Shown: piece after piece, positions 23,208 to 31,983 of the stretch
Position numbering within the stretch: the stretch's first letter is position 1
How the letters are laid out: every line of letters begins with the position of its first letter
Position numbers and translations under genes: made by a program
Assembly (NCBI GenBank): GCA_963734725.1
Contig: CAVTIX010000008.1
Span: 62,001-126,000 of the forward strand
Source of the DNA: DASXKD01 sp963734725
Lineage (GTDB): Bacteria; Actinomycetota; Actinomycetes; Streptosporangiales; Streptosporangiaceae
DNA: 64,000 nucleotides
Direction: 5' to 3'
The notes under the pieces: model-generated
The model's database searches: none
What the model was told of the DNA's origin: nothing
Seen by the model: the letters and a program-made list of their open reading frames with translations, nothing else

Positions 23208-24958
23208 CGGGCTCCGTGCCCCAGCCGGGCGAGCCGATGCCCGGCCCGGACATCGACGCGTTCTACCGTCTCGTTGCCGCGCGCCGGGACATGCGCAATG
23301 GGTTCCTGCCCGACCCCGTCTCCAGCGAGGTGCTGACCCGGGTGCTGACCGCAGCGCACCAGGCGCCCAGCGTGGGCCTGAGCCAGCCGTGGGATTTCCT
23401 CATCGTCCGGGACCGGGCGGTACGCGAGCGGGTGCGCGCCCTGGCGCGCAAGGAGCAGGACGTGTTCGCCGGTTCGCTGCCCCGATCACGGGCGCTGCGG
23501 TTCGGCGACCTGAAGGTCGAGGCGATCCTGGACGCGCCGGTCAACATCGTGGTGACCTGCGACCCCACCCGGGGCGGCAGGCATGTCCTGGGCCGGCACG
23601 CCCAGCCGCAGGTCGCCGCGTACTCCAGCGTGTGCGCGGTGCAGAACCTGTGGCTCGCGGCCAGGGCCGAAGGGCTCGGCGTGGGCTGGGTCAGCTTCTT
23701 CGACGAGCGGGAACTGGCTACCGCGCTGGGCCTGCCGCCGCACCTGGAGGTCGTGGCCTACCTGTGCGTGGGCCACGTGACCGAGTTCCCGCCCGCGCCA
23801 GAGCTGGCACTATCCGGCTGGGCCCGGCGGCGCCCGCTGGCCTGGGCCGTCCACGACGAACGGTGGGGCCAGCGGGGGCTGCCCGGGGGAAACCCGGCGA
23901 GCCTGCTGGCCGACACGCTGGCCGCCATCGCCCCCGCGGACGCCGGTGCGATGGCGCAGGCCAGGGAGCGCCAGGAACGGCTCACCAAGCCCAGCGGCGC
24001 CCTCGGCGCGCTCGAAGAGTTGTCGGTGCGGCTAGCCGGGCTGGCCGGGGACTGCCCGCCCCCGCTGCCCGAGCCCGCGGCCGTCGCGGTGTTCGCCGCC
24101 GACCACGGCGTGCACGCCCAGGGGGTGACCCCATGGCCGCAGGAGGTCACCGCGCAGATGGTGGCCAACTTCCTGGCCGGCGGCGCGGTGGTGAACGCGA
24201 TCGCGGCGCAGGCCGGCGCCGAGGTGTGCGTGGTGGACGTGGGGGTCGCGGCCGAGCTTCCGCCCGCGCCCGGGCTGCTGCCGCGGAAGGTCCGGCCGGG
24301 GACTGCGGACATGACCGCCGGACCGGCGATGAGCACGGACGAAGCACGGCGGGCGGTGGAAGCCGGCATCGAGACCGCGCGGGACCTGGTGGCGGCGGGC
24401 AACCGATGCCTGGTGACCGGCGACATGGGGATCGCGAACACCACCGCGTCCGCGGCCCTGATCGCGGTGTTCACCGGCGCCGAGGCGCAGGAGGTCACCG
24501 GCCGGGGCACCGGGATCGACGATGAGATGTGGGAACAGAAGGTCAGCGTGATCCGGCGAGCGCTGACCCAGCACCGGCCCGACCCGGCCGACCCGCTCGC
24601 CGTGCTGGCGGCCGTCGGCGGTCTGGAGCACGCCGCGCTGGCCGGGTTCATGCTGGGCGCGGCGGCGCTGCGCACCCCCGTGGTGCTCGACGGCGTGATC
24701 GCCTGTGCAGCGGCGCTGGCCGCGCGCGCGTTCGCACCGGACGTCGTGGACTGCCTGGTGGCCGGGCACGTGTCCACCGAGCCCGGCGCAGGCCGTGCGC
24801 TGACCGCGCTTGGCCTGCGGCCCCTGCTCGACCTGGACATGCGCCTGGGCGAAGGGTCAGGCGCCGCGCTGGCGGTGCCGATCGTGCAGGCGGCCGCCCG
24901 GGTGCTGCGCGATGTCGCGACCTTCGACAGCGCCGGCGTATCCGGCGCCAAGGAGTGA
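23204..24958 (+). CDS. bluB-cobT: Fused 5,6-dimethylbenzimidazole synthase BluB and phosphoribosyltransferase CobT
   Basis: Residues 1 to about 235 are BluB, a flavin destructase of the nitroreductase fold that makes the lower ligand from FMNH2 and O2: FYRLVAARRDMRNGFLPDPV, AHQAPSVGLSQPWDF, YSSVCAVQNLWLAARAEGLGVGWVSFF. The rest is CobT, which activates the base with nicotinate mononucleotide: RLTKPSGALGALEEL, VFAADHGVHAQGVTPWPQEVTAQM, TGDMGIANTT and the GRGTGIDDE region. The fusion should channel dimethylbenzimidazole. It overlaps cbiX by ATGA. Confidence 0.93.
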   Translation: MTGSVPQPGEPMPGPDIDAFYRLVAARRDMRNGFLPDPVSSEVLTRVLTAAHQAPSVGLSQPWDFLIVRDRAVRERVRALARKEQDVFAGSLPRSRALRFGDLKVEAILDAPVNIVVTCDPTRGGRHVLGRHAQPQVAAYSSVCAVQNLWLAARAEGLGVGWVSFFDERELATALGLPPHLEVVAYLCVGHVTEFPPAPELALSGWARRRPLAWAVHDERWGQRGLPGGNPASLLADTLAAIAPADAGAMAQARERQERLTKPSGALGALEELSVRLAGLAGDCPPPLPEPAAVAVFAADHGVHAQGVTPWPQEVTAQMVANFLAGGAVVNAIAAQAGAEVCVVDVGVAAELPPAPGLLPRKVRPGTADMTAGPAMSTDEARRAVEAGIETARDLVAAGNRCLVTGDMGIANTTASAALIAVFTGAEAQEVTGRGTGIDDEMWEQKVSVIRRALTQHRPDPADPLAVLAAVGGLEHAALAGFMLGAAALRTPVVLDGVIACAAALAARAFAPDVVDCLVAGHVSTEPGAGRALTALGLRPLLDLDMRLGEGSGAALAVPIVQAAARVLRDVATFDSAGVSGAKE

Positions 24959-24966
24959 GGGCGGAC

Positions 24967-26982
24967 ATGGGAACCCCGTCCGCGCCGCGTCCCGACGCTC
25001 CTGTCTACCCCCTCAGCCTGCGACTGGCTGGCCGGCGGGTGATCGTGGTCGGCGGTGGCTCGGTCGCGCTGCGCCGGGTGGCCGGGCTGCGCGCGGCAGA
25101 CGCCGAGGTCGTGGTGGTGTCCCCGCGGCTCACCCCGGCTCTCGCCGACATGGCGGCCCGCGGGCTGATCACCGCGCACCAGCGTGCCTATCAGCCCGGC
25201 GACCTCGACGGCGCCTGGCTGGCGCTCGCCTGCACCGACCAGCCGCAGGTCAACGAGGCCGTGGCGGCGGACGCGGAGCGGCAGCACGTCTGGTGCGCCC
25301 GGGCCGACGACGCGGCTGCCTCGGCCGCCTGGGTTCCCGCGGTCGGGCGGACAGGCCCGGTGACCGTGGCGGTCAACGCGGGCCGCGACCCGCGCCGCGC
25401 CGCGGAACTCCGCGATCGGCTGGTGGACACGGTTGACGCCGAAGGCCGTTTGGCGGAACAAGCCACGGAACCGGCGGCCGGCGGGCAGCAGGAGACCGGG
25501 CGGGTGTCGATCGTGGGCGGCGGGCCCGGGGATCCCGGCCTGATCACGGTGACCGGGCTGCGCCGTCTGCGCGCGGCGGATGTCGTGCTGACCGACCGCC
25601 TCGCCCCCCTGGAACTGCTGGCGGACCTGGCGCCTGGAGTGCAGGTCGTGGACGCGGCCAAAGTGCCGGGTGGGCCGGCGATGCGCCAGGACCGCATCAA
25701 CCGCGCGCTGGTGGAAAACGCCCGCGCCGGGCGCGCCGTGGTCCGGCTGAAGGGCGGCGACCCGTTTGTGTTCGGGCGGGGCCGCGAGGAGGTCGAGGCG
25801 TGCCTGGCCGCAGGCATTCCGGTCGAGGTCGTGCCGGGGGTCACCAGCGCCATCTCCGTCCCGGCCGCGGCTGGCATTCCGGTCACGCACCGTGGGGTGA
25901 GCCAGGGTTTCTGCGTGCTCGCCGGGCATGTCCGCCCCGGGGACTCCCGCAGCTCGGTCAACTGGGCGGCCCTCGCCCGCAGCAGGATGACCCTGGTGCT
26001 GCTGATGGCGGTGGACCACCTGGCCGCCATCGCCGACACGCTGATCTCTGCCGGGCTGCCCGCCACCACCCCGGGCGCCGTGGTGTCCAACGGCTGGACG
26101 AGGCACCAGCGGGTGGTCACCGCGCCGCTGGCGGAGCTGGCCGATGCGGTCAAGCTGGCCGGCGTGACGAACCCTGCGGTCGTCGTGATCGGCGACGTCG
26201 CCCAGTTGACGGCTGGTGATCTCGTAGGGCCCGGAGCTGACTCTCCTGCCGGGCAAACGTCGCCCGACGGCCCGGCCGCGAGCGCAAGCCCGGCAGCGAA
26301 CGGCATCCCGACGCCGGACGGCACCCCGGCAGCGAACGGCACCCCGACGCCGGACGCCACCCCGGCCGGCGGGGCTGCTGCAGCAGAACAATCGTCCGCG
26401 CCAGCGCTGGGCGGCGGCGCCGCCTCACCCATCCCCCGCACCCGGCTGGCGCGGCGAGTGCTGGTGCTGGGCGGGGCGAGGTCGGGCAAGTCGGCCACGG
26501 CTGAGGGGATGCTCGCGGGTGACGGCCCGGTGGATTACGTCGCGACGGGCACGCCACCGGGCTCGGGCGACGCGGAATGGGACACCCGGGTGGTCGAGCA
26601 CCAGCAGCGGCGCCCGCCGCACTGGCGCACGATGGAGACGCTGGCGCTGGCGGAGGTGCTGGCCGCGCCGGACGCGCCCCCCGTCCTGGTGGACTGCCTG
26701 ACCACCTGGCTGGCCCGGGTGATGGACGACTGCGGCGCCTGGGACGGCGACCAGGACGCCGCCCGCGCGCTGGCGGCCCGCATCGACGAGACCGTCGGCG
26801 CGTGGCGGCTCACCGGGCGGCACGTGGTCGCGGTCAGCAACGAGATCGGGTCCGGCGTGGTGCCCGGCACGGCATCTGGCCGGCGGTTCCGCGACGAACT
26901 CGGGCGGCTGAACGCCCGCATCGCCGCGGACAGCGACGAGGTGTGGTTCTGCACGGCGGGGATCGCCCGGCGGCTGCGATGA
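24967..26982 (+). CDS. Triple fusion: precorrin-2 dehydrogenase (Met8/CysG-N), uroporphyrinogen-III methyltransferase, CobU
   Basis: Residues 1 to about 165 form a Met8/CysG-type NAD-binding domain (VIVVGGGSVALRRVAGL, ACTDQPQVNEAV). Residues about 178-420 are SUMT/CobA (VSIVGGGPGDPGLITVTGLRRL, RLKGGDPFVFGRGREE, VPGVTSAISVPAAAGIPVTHRG). A Pro/Ala/Thr linker with a 36-bp repeat (26293-26364) leads to CobU, adenosylcobinamide kinase/guanylyltransferase (LVLGGARSGKS near 501, DCLTTWLARVMDD). One chain thus holds the first committed step and a late step of the pathway. A GAG-rich site (GTGAGGGCGG) precedes ATG 24967. Confidence 0.92.
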   Translation: MGTPSAPRPDAPVYPLSLRLAGRRVIVVGGGSVALRRVAGLRAADAEVVVVSPRLTPALADMAARGLITAHQRAYQPGDLDGAWLALACTDQPQVNEAVAADAERQHVWCARADDAAASAAWVPAVGRTGPVTVAVNAGRDPRRAAELRDRLVDTVDAEGRLAEQATEPAAGGQQETGRVSIVGGGPGDPGLITVTGLRRLRAADVVLTDRLAPLELLADLAPGVQVVDAAKVPGGPAMRQDRINRALVENARAGRAVVRLKGGDPFVFGRGREEVEACLAAGIPVEVVPGVTSAISVPAAAGIPVTHRGVSQGFCVLAGHVRPGDSRSSVNWAALARSRMTLVLLMAVDHLAAIADTLISAGLPATTPGAVVSNGWTRHQRVVTAPLAELADAVKLAGVTNPAVVVIGDVAQLTAGDLVGPGADSPAGQTSPDGPAASASPAANGIPTPDGTPAANGTPTPDATPAGGAAAAEQSSAPALGGGAASPIPRTRLARRVLVLGGARSGKSATAEGMLAGDGPVDYVATGTPPGSGDAEWDTRVVEHQQRRPPHWRTMETLALAEVLAAPDAPPVLVDCLTTWLARVMDDCGAWDGDQDAARALAARIDETVGAWRLTGRHVVAVSNEIGSGVVPGTASGRRFRDELGRLNARIAADSDEVWFCTAGIARRLR

Positions 26983-27809
26983 CGCAGGCGCCGCCGACCC
27001 GGCAGGACCGTCCGTGGCGGGCCGGCCTGGCCGCGCTGCGCGACGCTTTCGGACTGTTCACGATCCTTCCGGTGCGGGCCGCCCCGGAGATCGGCCGGCG
27101 CGAAGCGGCCCGGGCGGTGCTCTGGCTGCCCGCGGCCGGCGCGCTGCTCGCGGTTCCCGCGGCCGGGGTGCTGCTGGCGGTGGAGGCCGGCGGCCACTCC
27201 GCGCCGCGCCGGCTGCTGGCTGCGGTCCTGGCGATCGGCGTGCTCGCGCTGCTGACCGGGGGGCTGCACCTGGACGGGCTGGCCGACACGGCCGACGGGC
27301 TGGGCAGCCGCCGTCCCCGCGATGAGGCCCTGGCGATCATGCGCCGGTCCGACGTCGGGCCGTTCGGCGTAGCGGCCCTGTTGTTCACGGTCCTGGTGCA
27401 GATCACCGCGCTGGCCACGGTGAACCCGGGCTGGCCCGGCGCCGGGGCGGTCCTGCTGGCCGCCGTCACCGGCCGGGTCGCGGTGGTGCTGGCGACCGGG
27501 CCCGGCGCCCCCGCGGCCCGCCCGGGCGGGTTCGGCGCCCTGGTCGCCGCCGCGACGACGGCTCGGGCCCGGGTCGCGGCGGGCGCCGCCGTGCTCGTGG
27601 TGGCGGCCGGGACCGCGGCCGTGGTGGCGGGCCCGGCGGCAGCGCTGCGTGCCGCGGTCGCAGTGCTGGCCGGCCTTCTCGCCGCCGAGCTGCTACGCCG
27701 CATTGCGGTGCGGCGCCTTGGCGGCATGACCGGAGACGTGTTCGGCGCCCTGATCGAGGTGGCCGCGGCCACGGCGCTGCTGGCCCTGGCGCTTGCCACC
27801 CCCGGCTGA
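26979..27809 (+). CDS. cobS: Adenosylcobinamide-GDP ribazoletransferase CobS
   Basis: CobS joins adenosylcobinamide-GDP and alpha-ribazole (phosphate) in the membrane. The 276-residue protein has FGLFTILPVR, GGLHLDGLADTADGL (Asp-rich metal site), RRPRDEALAIMRRSDVGPFG and RRLGGMTGDVFGALIE, with about six hydrophobic segments. ATG 26979 overlaps the previous stop (ATGA). It is the last gene of the cob operon; the 148 bp downstream show no obvious terminator hairpin. Confidence 0.95.
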   Translation: MTQAPPTRQDRPWRAGLAALRDAFGLFTILPVRAAPEIGRREAARAVLWLPAAGALLAVPAAGVLLAVEAGGHSAPRRLLAAVLAIGVLALLTGGLHLDGLADTADGLGSRRPRDEALAIMRRSDVGPFGVAALLFTVLVQITALATVNPGWPGAGAVLLAAVTGRVAVVLATGPGAPAARPGGFGALVAAATTARARVAAGAAVLVVAAGTAAVVAGPAAALRAAVAVLAGLLAAELLRRIAVRRLGGMTGDVFGALIEVAAATALLALALATPG

Positions 27810-27957
27810 GGCCGTCAGCGAGGCCGGCTCCCGTGCCACCCCGCCCTAAACCTGCCTCCCGCCCTCCGCGGCGGGTGATGCGCCGGCCTGGCACGCTCTG
27901 TTACTGTTCCCAAGCCAATCGGCGATAGACCCGGGGCGAAAGGGGAGGAATCACGCC

Positions 27958-28866
27958 ATGAGGGGATATCTGCGAGGTTTGTCCTGCCTTGTATTCACAA
28001 GCGCGGTCGTCGGGGGCCTGCTGGCGGCCGGGCCGGTCACCGCCGCGGGCGCGGCGGCCACCAGCGGCACCACCGCCTGCTCGGGCACTCCGTCGGCGCC
28101 GGGCGTGCTCACGGGCACGCACTCCAATGTGGTGGTGAACGGAGTGTGCGCGGTCAACGCGGGGCGCGCGGTCGTCAACGGTAATCTCACGGTCACCGCG
28201 GGCTCGGCCCTGCTCGCGGCGTTCGCGCTGAATGACGCGACCGGAACCGGCAAGTCCAGCCTGACCGTGAAGGGCAACGTTCAGGTCAACGTGGGCGCGG
28301 TCCTGCTCATGGGCTGCAACCCGGCGAACTTCGCGTGCCTGGACGACCCGAACCAGAACAAGCCGACGCTGTCCAGCCATGCCACCGTTGGCCTGGACCT
28401 GCGGTCCAACCGGCCGCTGGGCGTCATCGTGCACAACTTCACAGTCGGCGGGGACGTGATCCAGACCGGCGGCGGCGGCGGCGTCAACTGCAAACCGCAG
28501 GGGCTCTTCCAGTTCTTCCAGAGCCCGGTCTACAGCACCTACGAGGTCGGCACCGTCGGCGGTGACGTGCGGATAAGCGGCTACCTGTCATGCTGGATGG
28601 GCGTGGTGCAGGTGCACGTGGGCAACACCATGGCCTTCCGTGGCAACAGGCTCGCGGATCCGGACGCCATCGAGATCCTGTCCAACAACATCGCGGGCAG
28701 CCTGATCTGCCGGGGCAACAGCCGCGTCTGGGACAACGCGGACACCGGTCCGCACCTGTTCCCGCGCCAGCCCGCGCCGAACACGGTCGGCAGGAACCGG
28801 ATCGGTCAGTGCGTGCTGTCCAGCCCGAACACGAAGACGGACAAGCCCGGACCCGGGCCGTTCTAA
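27958..28866 (+). CDS. Secreted protein of unknown function
   Basis: A Sec-type signal peptide is clear: a basic start (MRGYLRGL), a hydrophobic core and AGPVTAAGAA for cleavage around residue 30-35. The mature part is rich in Gly, Val, Asn and Thr with repeating VNGNLTVTAG/VKGNVQVNVG/VGGDVRISG patterns about every 20-40 residues, suggesting a beta-helix or beta-solenoid. Several Cys pairs could form disulfides. I know no family with a defined role. GGGGAGGA at about 27940 is a good ribosome-binding site. It is monocistronic, between cobS and a terminator hairpin. Confidence 0.7.
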   Translation: MRGYLRGLSCLVFTSAVVGGLLAAGPVTAAGAAATSGTTACSGTPSAPGVLTGTHSNVVVNGVCAVNAGRAVVNGNLTVTAGSALLAAFALNDATGTGKSSLTVKGNVQVNVGAVLLMGCNPANFACLDDPNQNKPTLSSHATVGLDLRSNRPLGVIVHNFTVGGDVIQTGGGGGVNCKPQGLFQFFQSPVYSTYEVGTVGGDVRISGYLSCWMGVVQVHVGNTMAFRGNRLADPDAIEILSNNIAGSLICRGNSRVWDNADTGPHLFPRQPAPNTVGRNRIGQCVLSSPNTKTDKPGPGPF

Positions 28867-28885
28867 CCCCGGGCAACCTGTGATC

Positions 28886-28921
28886 GTGGCGCTGGCTACG
28901 GGCTCCCGTAGCCAGCGCCAC
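28886..28921. terminator. Perfect 17-bp hairpin between convergent genes
   Basis: GTGGCGCTGGCTACGGG (28886-28902) and CCCGTAGCCAGCGCCAC (28905-28921) are exact complements with a 2-nt centre. It lies 20 nt after the secreted-protein gene and 18 nt after (on the other strand) the LigA-like gene, so it can serve both. Confidence 0.8.
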
Positions 28922-28938
28922 GCGCATGCCCTGGCGGG

Positions 28939-29301
28939 TCAGGTGGAGATGTCGGGATAGGGCACGCTCCAGTGCCTGAGCCGGGCCGCGTACTCCCGCT
29001 GGAACGCCAGCGGCTCGGCGTAGTCGCGCTCGAACAGCGCGATGAACAGTGTCAGCGTGAGGAAGTTGTGCGCGCCCATCTCGAATAGCGCGACGTAGTC
29101 GTGGGCGGCCAGCGCCTCCCGCTCGGCGTCGGTGAACTTCAGCCAGGTGCTGCAGTCCCCCTGGGGGCAGTTGAGGATCACGTTGGCCTGGCCGGCCTCC
29201 CACCACGCAACGGTGCCGCGCGGGTCGGCGCGGTACCGCTCGACCAGTTCCGGGTCGCGGTCGATGGTGTACAGGAACTTGTTCAGCAGGTACTTGCTCA
29301 C
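28939..29301 (-). CDS. LigA-like small subunit of an extradiol dioxygenase
   Basis: The 120-residue helical protein (KYLLNKFLYTIDRDPELVERY, EREALAAHDYVALFEMGAHNFLTLTLF) resembles the alpha subunit/LigA domain of protocatechuate 4,5-dioxygenase-type enzymes. In that family the small subunit caps the LigB active site and shapes substrate binding. Its GTG start overlaps the stop of the LigB gene (GTGA at 29301-29298), so the pair is translated together. Confidence 0.8.
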   Translation of the reverse strand: MSKYLLNKFLYTIDRDPELVERYRADPRGTVAWWEAGQANVILNCPQGDCSTWLKFTDAEREALAAHDYVALFEMGAHNFLTLTLFIALFERDYAEPLAFQREYAARLRHWSVPYPDIST

Positions 29302-30161
29302 GCGCCCACCCCGTTCGGGTACCAGGTGAAGTAGGCCTCCATCGTGTGGAAGAGGTCCAGCGAGTCGGCGTGGTCAGCCTTGGCGTTCTCCCCCGCGACC
29401 CCCATCATCAGCATGAAGTCCATGAAGCCGTGGGTCGCGTTGCCCGGTTCCCACAGGCTGTCCAGGCTGACCTCCGCCAGCGCCGAGTCCAGGTCGCCGG
29501 AGGCGATCCAGCCGACCGCCTTGCGGTCGAACTCCGGGTCGGGGCCGTGCGGGCCGAACTGCCGAGGCCCGCCCAGTTCCAGCGACAGGTGACCGGTGCC
29601 GATGATCGCCACCCGCTGGTCGCTCGGCCAGGCCTCCACCAGCCGGCGAATGGTCTTGCCCAGCTCCACGAAGCGCTTCGGCTGCGGCATCGGCGGCGCG
29701 AAGATGTTGGTGTACACGGGCACGATCGGCAGGTCCGTCGCTGGCCGCAGGGTGATCAGCGGGCAGGTGATGCTGTGGTCGACCCTCAGTTCATTGCTGA
29801 ACGCAAGGTCGAAGCCGGCGTCGATGCCTTCGCGCAGCAGGTACCCGGACAATTCTTCGTGGCCCGGCATGAACATCCGCGGCAGGCCGAATTCCCGCTC
29901 CTCGTTGTAGAAGTTCCCGTCGTAGAACGGCGCCTTCCCGATGAGGAACTGCGGCATGTTGTCCAGCCAGATCTGGTGGAAGTGATCGGAGCCCACCATG
30001 ACGAGCACGTCGGGGCGGGCCTGGGTCAGCGTGTCCCGGAATGCCTCGATCTTGGCCACCCACTCGTCGGCGAACGGCGGCCGGTCATCCCCGGTCGCGG
30101 TGCTCGCCCGGTAGTAGAACGGGTGATGGGTGGATGCGATGACCGCTGCGACGGTGGCCAT
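29298..30161 (-). CDS. LigB-family extradiol ring-cleavage dioxygenase catalytic subunit
   Basis: Class III (LigB-type) extradiol dioxygenases open catechol-type rings with Fe(II) and O2. The 287-residue protein has STHHPFYYRAS near the N-terminus (iron His), VMVGSDHFHQIWLDNMPQF with conserved His, VDHSITCPLITL and GTGHLSLELGG (active-site His). The partner LigA-like gene follows in the same operon. Substrate is unknown; the divergent amidohydrolase suggests a heteroaromatic or amide-bearing ring compound, which is inference. ATG 30161 has CAAGGAGCCACC upstream. Confidence 0.85.
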   Translation of the reverse strand: MATVAAVIASTHHPFYYRASTATGDDRPPFADEWVAKIEAFRDTLTQARPDVLVMVGSDHFHQIWLDNMPQFLIGKAPFYDGNFYNEEREFGLPRMFMPGHEELSGYLLREGIDAGFDLAFSNELRVDHSITCPLITLRPATDLPIVPVYTNIFAPPMPQPKRFVELGKTIRRLVEAWPSDQRVAIIGTGHLSLELGGPRQFGPHGPDPEFDRKAVGWIASGDLDSALAEVSLDSLWEPGNATHGFMDFMLMMGVAGENAKADHADSLDLFHTMEAYFTWYPNGVGA

Positions 30162-30299
30162 GGTGGCTCCTTGGGTTGAGCGGCCGCTGATCGCCGCAGC
30201 AGCCTGCGAACAGGCCAGCGTTCCGTCAAGCTAGACCTGACCGCTCTACGGACATGTGTCCGATCCTAGAACGACCACTGCTTGACCCGGAGGTAGGAA
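30162..30299. promoter_or_regulatory. Divergent promoter region with small inverted repeat
   Basis: The 138 bp separate the LigBA genes from the amidohydrolase. GGACATGTGTCC near 30250 contains GGACA/TGTCC arms with a 2-nt spacer and could be a regulator site. CGGAGGTAGGAA just before 30300 is the amidohydrolase ribosome-binding site. No regulator gene adjoins. Confidence 0.4.
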
Positions 30300-31796
30300 A
30301 TGACAACCCCACCCAGCCCGGCGCAAAGCGGTGTGACGCCGGCTGCCGAGGACTTTGCGCCGGGCCGGCCGGTGGTGTTCCGCAACGCCACCGTGCTGAC
30401 CATGGACGAAGGGCATCACGTGCTGCGTGGTGCGGACGTGCTGGTTTCCGGTGAGCGGATCGCCGCGGTCGGCCATGCCCTGGAATCGCCCGCGGACGCC
30501 GTCGAGATCGACGCGACCGGCGGCATCGTCATGCCTGGCATGATCGACACGCACCGGCACATGTGGCAGACCGCGATGCGCGGGTACGGCGCCGACTGGA
30601 CGCTAACCCAGTACTTCGTCTGGAACTACCTGCAGTGGGGCAAGTCGTTCCGGCCTCAGGACATCTACGCGGGCAACCTGGTGTCGGCGATCGAGGCGAT
30701 CGACGCCGGCGTGACCACCTCGGTGGACTGGTCGCACAACCTGCAGACGGTGGATCACGCCGAGGCTGCGCTGGCCGCGCTCAAGGAGGTGCCCGGGCGG
30801 TTCGTCCTGGGCTACGGCAACATCCAGGCAGCCCCCTGGGAGTGGTCGGCCGCCCCTGAGTTCCGCGACTTCGTAAGCAGGAACTTCAGCGGCAGCGACG
30901 ATATGCTCGGCTTCCAGCTGGCCTTCGACGTCCCGCCCGCCAGCCCGGACTTCCCGGAGAAGGCGGCCTTCGAGGTGGCGCGTGACCTGGACGTACCGGT
31001 CACGACACACGCCGGGGTCTGGAAGGTCACTACTGACGACGGCATCCGGCTCATGCACGAGCACGGCTTCATGACCCCGCGCACGGTCTATGTGCACGCC
31101 GCGACCCTGAGCGCCGACTCCTACAACCGGATCGCGGCCACCGGCGGCTCGGCATCGATGTCCACCGAGAGCGAGTGCAGCGCCGGGCAGGGTTACCCGC
31201 CGACCTGGAAGCTGCGCCAGCACGGCATTCCCGTGTCCCTGTCCATGGACACCAGCGTGTGGTGGAGTGGCGACCTGTTCTCGGCCATGCGCGCGACACT
31301 GAGCGCGGACCGGGCCAGGGAGCACCTGGAGGCGCACGCCCGCGACGAGACCGTGATCAACCACAAACTGCGTGCCGAGCAGGTGGTGAGCTGGGCCACC
31401 CGGGGCGGGGCCCATGCGCTGGGCTTGGATGGGGTGATCGGCAGCCTGGCGCCGGGCAAGAAGGCGGACGTCGTGCTGATCAAGAACGACAGCTCACCGG
31501 TGATGGTCCCGGTGCTGCACCCCTACGGGCACGTCGTGTTCCAGGCGCAGCGCGGCGACGTGCACACGGTTCTGGTCAACGGGCGGGTGGTCAAGCACGA
31601 CCACCGGCTCATCGGCGCGGACGTGGCGAAGGCCAGGCAGGCGGTCGAGCAGACGGTGGAGTACCTGCAAGGGCAACTCGGCCCCGAGGCCTGGACCGAG
31701 GGGATGCACCCGGAGATCCCGGAGACGCGGGTGCTGCACAACCCCTACACCTACACCTACTCCGACGGCGGCCAGGAGCAGGGCGGCGTTTCCTGA
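30300..31796 (+). CDS. Amidohydrolase of the ATZ/TRZ (chlorohydrolase/deaminase) type
   Basis: The metal-dependent hydrolase fold is shown by GMIDTHRHMWQTAMRGYG (HxH), VTTHAGVW, VYVHAATL and the Asp in SLSMDTSVWWSGD, flanked by beta-sandwich ends (TVLTMDEG, GKKADVVLIKNDS). The 498-residue length fits the atrazine/melamine deaminase and S-adenosylhomocysteine deaminase group, which hydrolyse C-N or C-Cl bonds on nitrogen rings. GGAGGTAGGAA precedes ATG 30300. It is divergent from the LigBA genes, so a shared catabolic role is likely but the substrate is not known. Confidence 0.82.
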   Translation: MTTPPSPAQSGVTPAAEDFAPGRPVVFRNATVLTMDEGHHVLRGADVLVSGERIAAVGHALESPADAVEIDATGGIVMPGMIDTHRHMWQTAMRGYGADWTLTQYFVWNYLQWGKSFRPQDIYAGNLVSAIEAIDAGVTTSVDWSHNLQTVDHAEAALAALKEVPGRFVLGYGNIQAAPWEWSAAPEFRDFVSRNFSGSDDMLGFQLAFDVPPASPDFPEKAAFEVARDLDVPVTTHAGVWKVTTDDGIRLMHEHGFMTPRTVYVHAATLSADSYNRIAATGGSASMSTESECSAGQGYPPTWKLRQHGIPVSLSMDTSVWWSGDLFSAMRATLSADRAREHLEAHARDETVINHKLRAEQVVSWATRGGAHALGLDGVIGSLAPGKKADVVLIKNDSSPVMVPVLHPYGHVVFQAQRGDVHTVLVNGRVVKHDHRLIGADVAKARQAVEQTVEYLQGQLGPEAWTEGMHPEIPETRVLHNPYTYTYSDGGQEQGGVS

Positions 31797-31831
31797 CCCG
31801 GCGGCGATCGCCTGGATGCGGGCCGCGGCGG

Positions 31832-31975
31832 TCACGGAACCGGCGCGGCCTGCGCGGCTTTCACCGACTTGTTGTAGTCGTAACGGGTGCGGAACCCGGC
31901 AGCGAGGTCGGCCCTCGCGGCAGCGGTGAACTGCGACACGTAGGCGGCAGCTGCGCACGCCGCGGTCGCGGGCGA
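31832..31975 (-). pseudogene. Possible 3' remnant of an unrecognised gene
   Basis: On the minus strand a frame open to a TGA at 31832-31834 reads AAYVSQFTAAARADLAAGF then RTRYDYNKSVKAAQ, which looks like ordinary protein sequence, unlike the arginine-rich shadows around it. No start or larger domain is visible before the GntR gene's promoter region. I cannot name a family. The rest of 31797-32039 shows nothing else. Confidence 0.25.
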
Positions 31976-31983
31976 GCGGCCCT

